A stretch of DNA of 31,879 bases, taken from positions 1 to 31,879 of the IMG/VR virus record IMGVR_UViG_3300042860_002328; one strand, 5' to 3'. Source of the DNA: a virus. The notes under the pieces are model-generated. The model did no database searches and was not told the DNA's origin. It saw only the letters and a list, made by a program, of their open reading frames with translations. Below, piece by piece: positions 7,112 through 14,282 of this stretch. The position numbers were made by a program, and so were the translations under genes. Within the stretch, counting starts at the first letter, position 1. Every line of letters starts with the position of its first letter.

Positions 7112-7335
7112 AAAACAGATTTCATCTGGAAGAAGAAATTAATCATTTATATACTTTTTGTGATAATATGGAGAATCTAAGTGAAGGTATCTTAGAGCAA
7201 GGTTTAGATAAAGATGGTATTGTAAATGCTATCAATGGTTTAAAGGTATTATTGGCTATACAAACTTCTAAACTACAAGATACACTCAGTCAATGTTTTA
7301 AACTGGATCAATACAATGACAACGAAATTATATAA
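7108..7335 (+). CDS. hypothetical helical protein, 75 aa
   Basis: ATGA coupling. Almost entirely amphipathic helix, Leu/Ile/Asn rich, with two short Gly breaks. Likely oligomeric. No motif recognised. The paralogue-family gene at 7316 begins inside its 3' end. Confidence 0.6.
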   Translation: MKNRFHLEEEINHLYTFCDNMENLSEGILEQGLDKDGIVNAINGLKVLLAIQTSKLQDTLSQCFKLDQYNDNEII

Positions 7336-7534
7336 TCAAATTATGGATTTTGGAAATAGTGTGGGTGAGTATATTCGTATGGAGTACGAACCCATTTACT
7401 ATGAAGAATTCAATACTAAAAATCTGAATATGTTTGATTTTATTGGTAGTTATTATATGGGAGGTAGTAACGTACCAGATACGGCACGATATGTTGTTGA
7501 ACTTATTAAGATGAATAATAGAACAGAACATTAA
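7316..7534 (+). CDS. hypothetical protein, 72 aa; paralogue of the gene at 3063
   Basis: Shares with the product of 3063 the spaced segments Y-I-x-M-E-Y (residues 18-23) and Y-x-M-G-x-N-x4-A-x-Y-V, at similar relative positions. The middle of the protein differs. Two such copies 4 kb apart suggest duplication and divergence. Function unknown. Confidence 0.65.
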   Translation: MTTKLYNQIMDFGNSVGEYIRMEYEPIYYEEFNTKNLNMFDFIGSYYMGGSNVPDTARYVVELIKMNNRTEH

Positions 7535-7557
7535 TTACTTTATTTAAGGAGATAACT

Positions 7558-7848
7558 ATGAAAAATATAGCACGATGCTTGTTAGTAATATCAATGACAA
7601 TTGTATGTGGTAATATTTATGCTCAAGAGTGGATACCATATCAACTACAAAATCACGTTGTTCAAACTGCTGTAACTCAACAATCCTATGTTTATCAACC
7701 TCAACCAGTAGTTGTTTATCAATATGTTCCTTATGTTGTTAATCAACCAGTAGTTGTAGAACACAGATGTTTGCTTTATAGAACACAAAGAGTAGTATAT
7801 GTTCCTCAGACCCAATACTTTTATCAACCAGTAGTAGTATACCGATGA
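7558..7848 (+). CDS. secreted Tyr/Val/Pro/Gln-repeat protein, 96 aa
   Basis: AAGGAG 7 nt upstream fixes the start. Residues 1-22 are a classical signal peptide (Arg, hydrophobic core, small residues to NIYA) with likely cleavage before QEW. The mature part is low complexity: QPVVVYQ, NQPVVVEH and YQPVVVYR repeats separated by YVP/YV stretches and one Cys. Such repeats are frequent in secreted Planctomycetes proteins, so the gene may be host-derived, but this is recollection only. It may act in the periplasm or at the cell surface. Confidence 0.7.
   Translation: MKNIARCLLVISMTIVCGNIYAQEWIPYQLQNHVVQTAVTQQSYVYQPQPVVVYQYVPYVVNQPVVVEHRCLLYRTQRVVYVPQTQYFYQPVVVYR
7702..7837 (+). repeat. three short direct repeats encoding QPVVV
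   Basis: CAACCAGTAGT begins at 7702, 7744 and 7825 inside the secreted-protein gene, spaced 42 and 81 nt (both multiples of three). Each encodes Q-P-V-V/V. They look like internal coding repeats that can expand or contract in frame. Confidence 0.7.
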
Positions 7849-8165
7849 AACCAGACCTAGAACAAGATTTATTTGCTAATTCAACCATAAAAGATAAGTG
7901 TAAATATAGCAAAGTTTATAGCCAAAATTTATATGCGGCTATGTGTAATAATCGTTTTTTTTATGGTGAAAACGAATGGACTTGTTCGTGGAGAATGAGT
8001 GGTGAAATAGTAGCAGACCTTAGAGATTGTGGGGAGGATTATCTGAACTACTACTGTTCTGGTATGATTAATCTTGATGGTTCTGTTAGTGAAAGTGTTG
8101 TAACAGATGAAATAGCATTAGACTTAGCCAAAATAGGGTGGATCGTTAAACCTTATGAAAAATAA
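7845..8165 (+). CDS. conserved small phage protein, 106 aa
   Basis: ATGA overlap with the secreted-protein gene. Matches a common environmental-phage family: an N-terminal D/K region, then YAAMCNN..F......W.CSWR.SG.IVADLR..GEDYLNYYCSG, and a C-terminal VTDEI..DL.KIGW. The conserved Cys/Trp residues suggest a compact fold, possibly metal-binding. Function unknown. Confidence 0.75.
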   Translation: MKPDLEQDLFANSTIKDKCKYSKVYSQNLYAAMCNNRFFYGENEWTCSWRMSGEIVADLRDCGEDYLNYYCSGMINLDGSVSESVVTDEIALDLAKIGWIVKPYEK

Positions 8166-8271
8166 TGAAACAACTCCACCAATTTTAGGATCAGTTATTA
8201 ATGATGGTGAAAATGCTCCATTTGCCGATTTATATTATGATACTTTTCCAGAATGGTACGATGTAGAATGA
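8155..8271 (+). CDS. hypothetical micro-protein, 38 aa
   Basis: ATG 8155 lies in the end of the previous gene and the frame runs to TGA 8269-8271, where it overlaps the next ATG (ATGA). Acidic, with Pro and Tyr residues and an FPEWYDVE ending. Support is the double overlap; no family recognised. Confidence 0.5.
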   Translation: MKNNETTPPILGSVINDGENAPFADLYYDTFPEWYDVE

Positions 8272-8471
8272 CATTTGAAGAATTTTTAAAGTTGGTTGAT
8301 CAAACATATAATACTTTTAACTGGCGTTATGGTCAGTGTGTGATGAATGTTTTACACTCTGTTGATAAAATTAAATATGAAAATCTACTAGCCACAGAAA
8401 ACGATTGCTACTATGATGATAGTATGGTACGCATCACTCTAGATAAATTAAAAACAGAATGGAAAACTTAG
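8268..8471 (+). CDS. conserved small phage protein, 67 aa
   Basis: Start at ATG 8268 (ATGA overlap), not the in-frame codon at 8253. Matches a recurrent phage family: MTFEEFLKLVD, then WRYGQCVMNVLH, and a DCYYDD segment near residue 50. Likely a small helical protein. Role unknown. Confidence 0.75.
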   Translation: MTFEEFLKLVDQTYNTFNWRYGQCVMNVLHSVDKIKYENLLATENDCYYDDSMVRITLDKLKTEWKT

Positions 8472-8968
8472 GTTTAAAGTTTTTTGATAACTATATATCA
8501 GAAAATGAAGAACAACTTATAATATCTGATATTGAAAATTTTCGACAAAATAATCCAAAGTTAGTTGCTAACTATGGCAGTAGTAACTTTGATAGTATAT
8601 ATTTTGGGGACAGATATAAAAAGGGTATAGACGATGTACCATCAAGTATTGTAAATATCTACAAAAAACTTATTAGTGATGATTTAATCATTGATATACC
8701 TTTCGGCATAGCAATTAACAAGTACCAAAAAGGACAAAAAATAGCAGCACATATTGATAAACCGATAAGTGGGCCAATCGTTAGCATATTAAGTTTAGGT
8801 TATTCATCAACAATGGTATTTAAGAAAAAAAACTCAGACGATATAGTTCAGGAATTATATCCAAAAAGTTTAGTACAAATGAAAGACGAAATAAGAAATG
8901 AATGGACTCATGAAATTCTGCCAGTTAAAAATTTAAGATATTCTATAGTATTTAGATCATTACAATGA
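8459..8968 (+). CDS. AlkB-like 2-oxoglutarate/Fe(II) dioxygenase
   Basis: Shows the complete AlkB-family signature: H98-x-D100 for iron (AAHIDKP), a beta-barrel segment GPIVSILSLGYSSTMVF, H151 as third iron ligand, and R160-x5-R166 for 2-oxoglutarate. The length of 169 aa is that of compact phage and plant-virus AlkB domains. AlkB enzymes remove alkyl groups from DNA or RNA bases by oxidative demethylation. Substrate choice (DNA or RNA, and which lesion) cannot be read here. It starts inside the previous gene and ends coupled by ATGATG to the next. Confidence 0.85.
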   Translation: MENLGLKFFDNYISENEEQLIISDIENFRQNNPKLVANYGSSNFDSIYFGDRYKKGIDDVPSSIVNIYKKLISDDLIIDIPFGIAINKYQKGQKIAAHIDKPISGPIVSILSLGYSSTMVFKKKNSDDIVQELYPKSLVQMKDEIRNEWTHEILPVKNLRYSIVFRSLQ

Positions 8969-9162
8969 TGGATATAGATGATTATATCAATAAATTGAAT
9001 ATCGAAATTGAACACCTAAAAAGTGTTAATAAATCATTGCGTAATGAAATACGAATTCAAAGGTACGAAATAGCAGAATATAAAGACACAATCAATACTC
9101 TTTTAAATTGGGATAAACCACCAGAACACAATAAAGAAATGGATTTAAATGATAACAATTAA
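8965..9162 (+). CDS. small coiled-coil protein, 65 aa
   Basis: Starts on the ATG overlapping the AlkB-like gene stop. Residues 5-48 form a continuous charged heptad pattern (Ile/Leu at a/d positions), so a coiled-coil dimer is likely; the tail is Asp/Asn-rich. Many phages carry such short coiled-coil proteins before larger enzymes. Function unknown. Confidence 0.6.
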   Translation: MMDIDDYINKLNIEIEHLKSVNKSLRNEIRIQRYEIAEYKDTINTLLNWDKPPEHNKEMDLNDNN

Positions 9163-9769
9163 ACCACAACCATACAATAGCGTTTGGGTTAGTGCTGATT
9201 CTCAAGAAGAATTAGGATTAACATTTATGCGTTTTCAAGAATACTACGAAAGCACCAATCCAAATTTTCGTAATAATATTTTTACGGTTGGACAACTTAG
9301 ACATTGGTATAGTGAAACATACGGAGCAAATAATTATCAATCGACATGGATTGGTTTTAACTTCCCTAGTAAAGTATTGATTCCTTTCAAAGAAGGGCTA
9401 TTCGATCCACTAACAATAGAGGAAAGTAGACTATTGGATCTTTTACGATACAGACAAGATGACTTCTATATTATAGGTGCTCAAACAAAAAGCACATTAC
9501 GTCATGAGTTATCTCATGCTCTATATGCTAGTAATGCTAAATATAGAAAAGAAATTGATAATTTTGTTACCAAACATAAAAAGAAATTACAAAAAACTAT
9601 ACAATATATGATAGAAAAGGGCTATCATAAAGATGTTATTAATGATGAATTACAAGCATATATAACAGATAATGATGATACAGATATTATCAATAATACT
9701 TGTCCTTTCGTGATCGCTGGTATCAATCAAATCTTCAATAAATATAATGAGGCTAAGATTAAGAAATGA
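9149..9769 (+). CDS. putative zinc metallopeptidase-like protein (HExxH)
   Basis: Contains H119-E-L-S-H123 inside a helix (STLRHELSHALY), the zincin zinc-binding and catalytic motif, and an acidic E167 (NDELQAYI) about 44 residues on that could be the third ligand, as in gluzincins. The N-terminal 100 residues (WYSETYG, GFNFPSKVLIPF) look like a phage-specific domain. No signal peptide is present, so it probably acts in the cytoplasm. Similar phage proteins are usually annotated only as hypothetical, and proteolytic activity is inferred from the motif alone. Confidence 0.65.
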   Translation: MITIKPQPYNSVWVSADSQEELGLTFMRFQEYYESTNPNFRNNIFTVGQLRHWYSETYGANNYQSTWIGFNFPSKVLIPFKEGLFDPLTIEESRLLDLLRYRQDDFYIIGAQTKSTLRHELSHALYASNAKYRKEIDNFVTKHKKKLQKTIQYMIEKGYHKDVINDELQAYITDNDDTDIINNTCPFVIAGINQIFNKYNEAKIKK

Positions 9770-9948
9770 ACGATCAAGATTTATGTGATGAGGAAAAAAG
9801 TTACCATGAGTGGGTAGCAAAAAACATTCCATTTATCAGAAATAACAAGGATTGCGTCAAAGTAATGCAACAACTTTATGTTGCTGGATTTGCTGCTGGG
9901 TTTGTTCATAGAGATAAAATTAATGCGGAGGAACAATTACAAAAATGA
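9766..9948 (+). CDS. hypothetical protein, 60 aa
   Basis: ATGA-coupled to the metallopeptidase-like gene. Acidic N-terminus then a helical segment (VMQQLYVAGFAAGFVHRDK) with an A/G-rich centre; a common small-phage-protein appearance. GCGGAGG near its end serves the next gene. Not recognised further. Confidence 0.65.
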   Translation: MNDQDLCDEEKSYHEWVAKNIPFIRNNKDCVKVMQQLYVAGFAAGFVHRDKINAEEQLQK

Positions 9949-10211
9949 GTTGGGATGGTAATTTTAAATATGAGCCTATGCGACCAGCAAAAGTTCAACA
10001 AATAATGGAAGCGTATAAAAACGAACAAGTATATGATTATATCATGGAATTATATGAATTAATCAACTATCAAAAGCAAATAATTAATGAGCAACGAGTA
10101 GAGATTATAGGTTTGAAACATAAAGAAGCATGGAAAAGATATGATTTGCCAGAACAATCATTTAAGGTTGACATTGACAAACCGCCGAAATCTGGTAATA
10201 TGAGTTGCTAG
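9945..10211 (+). CDS. hypothetical protein, 88 aa
   Basis: ATGA overlap. The middle (residues 20-60) is a long amphipathic helix, likely a coiled coil; the C-terminus is Pro/Lys-rich and ends in Cys. The start has GGAGG about 13 nt upstream. No family recognised. Confidence 0.6.
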   Translation: MSWDGNFKYEPMRPAKVQQIMEAYKNEQVYDYIMELYELINYQKQIINEQRVEIIGLKHKEAWKRYDLPEQSFKVDIDKPPKSGNMSC

Positions 10212-10220
10212 GAGGATACT

Positions 10221-10451
10221 ATGCTTTGGAGTGAAGTTAAAAGATGGGCTAAAGATAAAGGCTATGAAACCATTAAAGATAAGGGAGATGAAGAAAATGG
10301 TGATAAAGTCCAATATTATTGGAGCAAAATAGATAATCCATCTTCTAGTGGCGTTAGTTCTAGCGTTAGTAAACTCGCTAGAGATATTTATAATGACATT
10401 ACTAATGGAGAATGGATAGAATATCAAACATCATATAAGGAATCACACTAG
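10221..10451 (+). CDS. conserved small phage protein, 76 aa
   Basis: Strong AGGAGG Shine-Dalgarno 7 nt upstream. Belongs to a recurrent environmental-phage family: MLWSEVKRWAKDKGYE, then YYWSKIDNP, then GVSSSVSKLARDIYNDITNG.WIEYQ. Predicted small alpha/beta fold. Function unknown. It immediately precedes thyX, with no gap between stop and start. Confidence 0.75.
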   Translation: MLWSEVKRWAKDKGYETIKDKGDEENGDKVQYYWSKIDNPSSSGVSSSVSKLARDIYNDITNGEWIEYQTSYKESH

Positions 10452-11108
10452 ATGAATGTAAAATTAATTAGCGTAACTCCAGAAGCAGAAAAAACTATAG
10501 CGTATTGTGCTAGAGTGTCCAACCCAAACAATCAAGATCAAGATAATTACGCGAGACTACTCAAATATTGCATTGAACACAAACATTGGAGTATTTTTGA
10601 GCATGGTTTTATGACTCTGGAAATCAATACAACAAGAGGACTTGCTGCTCAAATACTAAGACATAGAAGTTTTACTTTTCAAGAATTTAGTCAGCGTTAT
10701 GCAGACACGACTCTTTTAGCAGAAGAAATTCCCATATTTGAACTGCGGCGTCAAGATACTAAAAATAGACAAAATAGTATAGATGATATAGATCAAGAAA
10801 TAGTTTTTAAATGGAATAGTAAACTACGCGAACATTTTGCCAAAAGTAAGGCCATTTACGATGGTATGATAAAAGATGGAATAGCAAAAGAATGTGCTAG
10901 ATTTGTATTGCCACTAGCAACACCAACAAGACTTTATATGAGCGGTAATATACGGAATTGGATTCATTATATAGAATTGCGTTCTTCAAATGGTACACAA
11001 AAAGAACATATGAGCATAGCCAACAATTGTAAAGAAATTTTTATTGAACAGTTTCCTATTATTAGTGAGGCTTTAGCATGGGAAAACAAACCAAAGTTCA
11101 AAAATTAA
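10452..11108 (+). CDS. thyX: flavin-dependent thymidylate synthase ThyX
   Basis: Carries the ThyX signature RHR-x7-S exactly (R70-H71-R72 to S80, followed by QRY). At 218 aa it is normal for the family. ThyX makes dTMP from dUMP using methylene-tetrahydrofolate and FAD/NADPH, unlike the host ThyA-type enzyme, and commonly supplies thymidine for phage replication. Later conserved parts are present: ARFVLPLATPT, MSGNIRNWIHYIELR and HMSIA. Tightly coupled to neighbours with no promoter of its own; the next gene starts inside its 3' end. Confidence 0.93.
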   Translation: MNVKLISVTPEAEKTIAYCARVSNPNNQDQDNYARLLKYCIEHKHWSIFEHGFMTLEINTTRGLAAQILRHRSFTFQEFSQRYADTTLLAEEIPIFELRRQDTKNRQNSIDDIDQEIVFKWNSKLREHFAKSKAIYDGMIKDGIAKECARFVLPLATPTRLYMSGNIRNWIHYIELRSSNGTQKEHMSIANNCKEIFIEQFPIISEALAWENKPKFKN

Positions 11109-11470
11109 ATTCTTGGGAAAAGGCAAAAGAACTGAATATTATAAGAAGTTCTCCTTGCGGTTTATATTGTAATGAAATATTAGACAAAGGAGTAAATTAT
11201 TTTATACTTGCTTTAGAGTATATGGGTTGTATTACACAATATAGTTGTGAAGGACATTTTGGACAAAAAAATAAAGTACCACAATTTTACATATCTTTTA
11301 AAGTGCCAAACAGAAACATTATTAAACAGTTACGAGACATATTAACGCCACAGTGTCAATTAGAATACGATAAACACAATGAGTATGTTTTAAGAATTGA
11401 TTTTCAAAACCAAAAACAAAAAATAAAAATTTTATCAGAATTATCAGCGAGGTTCGATAATATATTATGA
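11078..11470 (+). CDS. conserved phage protein with CEGHF motif, 130 aa
   Basis: Starts inside the thyX 3' end (31-nt overlap) after GTGAGG. It has a G-C-I-T-x-Y-S-C-E-G-H-F stretch around residues 50-61, seen in a set of uncharacterised phage proteins. The Cys/His residues could bind metal or a cofactor. The C-terminus is helical. Function unknown. Confidence 0.7.
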   Translation: MGKQTKVQKLNSWEKAKELNIIRSSPCGLYCNEILDKGVNYFILALEYMGCITQYSCEGHFGQKNKVPQFYISFKVPNRNIIKQLRDILTPQCQLEYDKHNEYVLRIDFQNQKQKIKILSELSARFDNIL

Positions 11471-11652
11471 ATAAGCAGTTTAATATAACCGCTCAAATTT
11501 ATGAGATATCAGATCCTACCAAACAAACCATACTTATCAATGATCTGGTTTTTGCTCAATCAGAAGAAAAAGCCTTAATTGATTTTTATAATGGCATAAA
11601 TCCAAATTATACTGTTATGAAAATATATTCAGTTGAAGAAATTAATATTTAA
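11467..11652 (+). CDS. hypothetical protein, 61 aa
   Basis: ATGA-coupled. A small soluble protein with two strand-like stretches, QTILINDLVFAQS and YTVMKIYSVEEI. Comparable to many short phage ORFs lacking known function. The Shine-Dalgarno of the next gene (AAAGGAAA) follows its stop. Confidence 0.6.
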   Translation: MNKQFNITAQIYEISDPTKQTILINDLVFAQSEEKALIDFYNGINPNYTVMKIYSVEEINI

Positions 11653-11674
11653 TCATTAATCAAAGGAAATTACT

Positions 11675-12154
11675 ATGAACACACCAACAGAAGAAGAAAA
11701 TAAACTTTATGAATCCGCTTTATCTGATTTAGAAAAAAAACAAAAAGATAAAGAACTTGCATTTATGAATGGCAAACAAGTAGAGATCGACTATTTTCAT
11801 ACGCTTGAGACTTCTAAATCTAGTAATAAAAATATCTTCTTGTTATTTTATATGGATGGTTGTCCCGGTTGTACAGTCATCAAGTATCTAATCAACTATA
11901 ATTCAGAGATACAAGAAATTTTGAAGGATTATGAAGTTTTACTTATTAATATGAGCAAAACTGTTACACAATTATCCAATAAATACAATATATATACTTA
12001 TCCATCCTACTTCATTATAGATGGATCAGAAAATATATTAAAGAAAAATACTGGCTGTTTTACCAAGGGTGGTGCAGATAATAACCTAATAAACTGGTTT
12101 AAATTAAAAATTAACCCGCCCCAGCCTCAAACAAAAAGTTCATGCAGCACTTGA
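11675..12154 (+). CDS. thioredoxin-like protein, 159 aa
   Basis: Contains C63-P-G-C66 in a FYMDGCPGC context after a hydrophobic strand, and a cis-Pro segment Y-T-Y-P110-S-Y-F, both hallmarks of the thioredoxin fold. The N-terminal 45 residues are a charged helix, and the C-terminus ends in SSCST. It could reduce disulfides or supply electrons, for instance to a phage ribonucleotide reductase outside the window. CPGC is not the thioredoxin CGPC, so the redox partner is uncertain. The downstream promoter overlaps its last codons. Confidence 0.8.
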   Translation: MNTPTEEENKLYESALSDLEKKQKDKELAFMNGKQVEIDYFHTLETSKSSNKNIFLLFYMDGCPGCTVIKYLINYNSEIQEILKDYEVLLINMSKTVTQLSNKYNIYTYPSYFIIDGSENILKKNTGCFTKGGADNNLINWFKLKINPPQPQTKSSCST

Positions 12155-12178
12155 CAAAAACCGATAGTATGATATACT
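12151..12178 (+). promoter_or_regulatory. sigma70-type promoter with CCGATA box
   Basis: TTGACA 12151-12156, 16-nt spacer with CCGATA beginning 4 nt after the -35, TATACT 12173-12178. Overlaps the stop of the thioredoxin-like gene. GGAGG of uvsE follows at 12186-12190. Confidence 0.85.
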
Positions 12179-12194
12179 CTCAGTTGGAGGTCAT

Positions 12195-13109
12195 ATGAAC
12201 AGATTCGGTCTTTGTTGTATTTCTCTTAAACTTAAAGATCAAGGTATTTGTCATAAAACCATGACCTTTAAAAGATTTAATTCTTTACCAAGAGAAGAAG
12301 CATTGGCTATTCTTGGAGAAAGAATTCTTAATAATCTTGTAACAACAAATGAAACAATCAAATTTTGCGGTAGTAATAACTATACTTATAGAGTTAGTAG
12401 TGATATTTTTCCTCTCATTACTTATGACGAGGCTAATGTCTCATTAGAGGATTTACCCAATCATGAAGATATTCAAGATGAGTTTGATAATATCGCACAA
12501 ACTATTTCCACTACTGGCGTTCGTGTTAGTTGTCATCCTAGCGAGTTTAATTCGCTATCAAGTCTCTCCGATAAGGTGGTCGAGAAAACAATCACAGAAC
12601 TCAACTTCTACAGTAGTTTCTTCGACAGAATTGGATTACCGGCAGATACTAATTCGCCCATGAATCTTCATGTTCATAATAATAATGGAACCAGAGAAGA
12701 AATCTCTCATAGATTTTACTCAAACTTCATTCGGTTAGATGAAAATTGTCAGAAGCGTATGACTATCGAGAACGATGATAAACTAAATTGCTGGAGCGTG
12801 AAAGAACTGGTTGATATTTTTCATCCTATTACCCGCATACCAATCTGTTTTGATTATCTGCATCACAAGTGCCATTCTAATAATCTCACAGAACGTGAAG
12901 CGATTAATATGTGTTATGATACATGGCAAACTAAACCATTATTTCATTATAGTGAAAGTCGAGAGGGTAATAATCCTCGTGCTCATGCTGAGTATGCTTA
13001 TAATAAGTTTGAGACTTATGGTTTAGAATTTGACATAGATATGGAACTTAAAGGTAAAGATTTGGCTATCGAAAAATATGAACAAATTATCAGTGGGGTA
13101 TTGGTATGA
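12195..13109 (+). CDS. uvsE: UV damage endonuclease UvsE/UVDE
   Basis: TIM-barrel metal-dependent endonuclease that nicks DNA 5' of cyclobutane dimers and 6-4 photoproducts. The family order is visible: N-terminal RFGLCCIS, then VRVSCHPSEF (H114), MNLHVH (H159, H161), TIENDD (E192), CFDYLHH (D220, H223/H224) and LFHYSES (a further His). These are the family's metal ligands. At 304 aa it is a full-length bacterial/phage-type UVDE. It has its own promoter and a strong GGAGG, so it is probably well expressed. A role in sunlight survival is an inference. Confidence 0.92.
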   Translation: MNRFGLCCISLKLKDQGICHKTMTFKRFNSLPREEALAILGERILNNLVTTNETIKFCGSNNYTYRVSSDIFPLITYDEANVSLEDLPNHEDIQDEFDNIAQTISTTGVRVSCHPSEFNSLSSLSDKVVEKTITELNFYSSFFDRIGLPADTNSPMNLHVHNNNGTREEISHRFYSNFIRLDENCQKRMTIENDDKLNCWSVKELVDIFHPITRIPICFDYLHHKCHSNNLTEREAINMCYDTWQTKPLFHYSESREGNNPRAHAEYAYNKFETYGLEFDIDMELKGKDLAIEKYEQIISGVLV

Positions 13110-13252
13110 GTTCTTGGCTTATAGCATTAACAGGGCTAGTGTATCTTTATGTAGCGTTAGAACAAGGCTATAAAGGTAATATTGGTATGCTCATAGCATA
13201 TACTGGTTATGCTTTTGCTAATATTGGATTATATATGTTAGCAACAAAATAG
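13106..13252 (+). CDS. small membrane protein, 48 aa
   Basis: ATGA-coupled to uvsE. Two hydrophobic segments (residues 3-17 and 27-45) separated by a charged EQGYKGN turn: a two-span hairpin typical of small inner-membrane proteins such as those in uncharacterised phage operons. No known family; function unknown. Confidence 0.6.
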   Translation: MSSWLIALTGLVYLYVALEQGYKGNIGMLIAYTGYAFANIGLYMLATK

Positions 13253-13259
13253 GTGATCC

Positions 13260-13445
13260 ATGAAAGAACCACAAAAAATACCATTAACCAATAATCCAAG
13301 ACACAAAGAACCAAAAAGAATACCATTAAAAGCACTCCAACATTACGATATTGAAATAACAAATAATATTTTGGATCAAAATGAAAATTATTCAGAAAAC
13401 AATTCGGAAAGCATACCAGAATTGGAATCCTACGAAACAGATTAG
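13260..13445 (+). CDS. hypothetical Lys/Pro-rich protein, 61 aa
   Basis: AGGTGAT precedes the ATG. The N-terminal half has a repeated pattern (KEPQKIPL and KEPKRIPLK) separated by NNPRH; the tail is Asn/Glu-rich. Probably unstructured. Its last 65 nt overlap the start of the deaminase-like gene in another frame, which weakens the case for this ORF somewhat. Confidence 0.5.
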   Translation: MKEPQKIPLTNNPRHKEPKRIPLKALQHYDIEITNNILDQNENYSENNSESIPELESYETD

Positions 13446-13839
13446 ATGTTATCATTATTGTGCGGCGTTTGCTGGCACCAAACTAATTTCTTTTACTCAA
13501 AATAATCCAATCAAAACCCATACTGGTGCTTATAGAATAGGTGAGGATTTTAATCTTCCAAAATATAAGGAGTTTCCATATTATCATTCTGAATCTCGTC
13601 TTATTTCTCAATTACTTGATCGCTATAATACCATTGATCCTAATTGGACAATATGTGTGCTTAGAATTAACCGAAAAGGATTGATTCTTGGAAGTAAGCC
13701 TTGTGAAAATTGTAGTAAACTATTGAGTGCTGTTGGATTAAACAATATTTATTACAGCACAGATGATGGAAATTTTAGTGATAGTATTGGAAATTTGATT
13801 ACAGTAAGCGAGTTGACAATGCCGATGGTTATGGTATAA
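13381..13839 (+). CDS. cytidine-deaminase-fold protein
   Basis: Zn-dependent deaminase signature: H69-S-E71 (H/C-x-E) and P107-C108-E-N-C111 (PCxxC), in the right order and about 38 residues apart. The first pair would hold zinc and the proton shuttle; the Cys pair completes the site. At 152 aa this is the normal length of dCMP/cytidine-type deaminases. Substrate cannot be fixed: dCMP would complement ThyX, since both feed dTMP supply, but base-modification or RNA-editing enzymes use the same fold. The start overlaps the previous small ORF. A promoter lies in its last codons. Confidence 0.75.
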   Translation: MKIIQKTIRKAYQNWNPTKQIRCYHYCAAFAGTKLISFTQNNPIKTHTGAYRIGEDFNLPKYKEFPYYHSESRLISQLLDRYNTIDPNWTICVLRINRKGLILGSKPCENCSKLLSAVGLNNIYYSTDDGNFSDSIGNLITVSELTMPMVMV

Positions 13840-13840
13840 T
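13813..13840 (+). promoter_or_regulatory. sigma70-type promoter with CCGAT box
   Basis: TTGACA 13813-13818, 16-nt spacer with CCGATG after 3 nt, TATAAT 13835-13840. The -10 abuts the deaminase stop codon. A short CCGT/ACGG dyad at 13841-13851 precedes the GGAGG of the next gene. Confidence 0.8.
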
Positions 13841-13859
13841 CCGTTTTACGGAGGCAACC

Positions 13860-14078
13860 ATGAACTGCATTTACTGTAAAAATGATGTTGGCATTGATCG
13901 TTATGAGTTTCTCGTTGAAACCGGGCGTAAAATTATCTGTAAAGATTGTAGCGTAGAAAATCGTGCCGTAGGTTTTATGGATTGGGGACACAAAACGGCA
14001 CCTAGTTTAGTGTTGGTTCCATCTAATGCTACTGAAACTATTCGTAAACTTGATAGAGCAAACCGAAGGGCTAGATAA
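13860..14078 (+). CDS. conserved small phage zinc-finger protein, 72 aa
   Basis: Two CxxC knuckles (C3/C6 and C27/C30) should bind one zinc. The following segment (AVGFMDWGHKTAPSLVLVP) is diagnostic of a small phage family with a basic, Arg-rich C-terminal helix, a nucleic-acid-binding look. It has its own promoter and a GGAGG, so it is probably strongly expressed. It resembles a transcription-affecting zinc-ribbon only in layout; the target is unknown. Confidence 0.8.
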   Translation: MNCIYCKNDVGIDRYEFLVETGRKIICKDCSVENRAVGFMDWGHKTAPSLVLVPSNATETIRKLDRANRRAR

Positions 14079-14282
14079 ATGACTTGGCTTAAACTTTACA
14101 ATTATTTATACGAAAGAGCAAATGACATTAAAAATCCTGGGACTTTTCCTTGGCAAGAAGAAGTTTCCGTATTTGATTTTGAAAGATTAGAATATTATCC
14201 TATAGATTTTATAGAAATGCCAGATGGAAAAATTAGTTTTGAAATAGACACATATCAACCGGAGACTAACAATGGATCTTGA
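14079..14282 (+). CDS. hypothetical protein, 67 aa
   Basis: The ATG follows the preceding TAA without a gap. Trp/Tyr/Phe-rich, acidic, with PWQEEV and PIDFIEMPDGKISF segments suggesting a small beta-sheet protein. Function unknown. The next gene begins 11 nt before its stop codon ends. Confidence 0.65.
   Translation: MTWLKLYNYLYERANDIKNPGTFPWQEEVSVFDFERLEYYPIDFIEMPDGKISFEIDTYQPETNNGS

Noticed and set aside
13207-13455. 82-aa minus-strand ORF with hydrophobic sequence
   Set aside because: Complement of the 13106 and 13260 genes. Its hydrophobic look comes from reading Lys/Asn-rich codons backwards.
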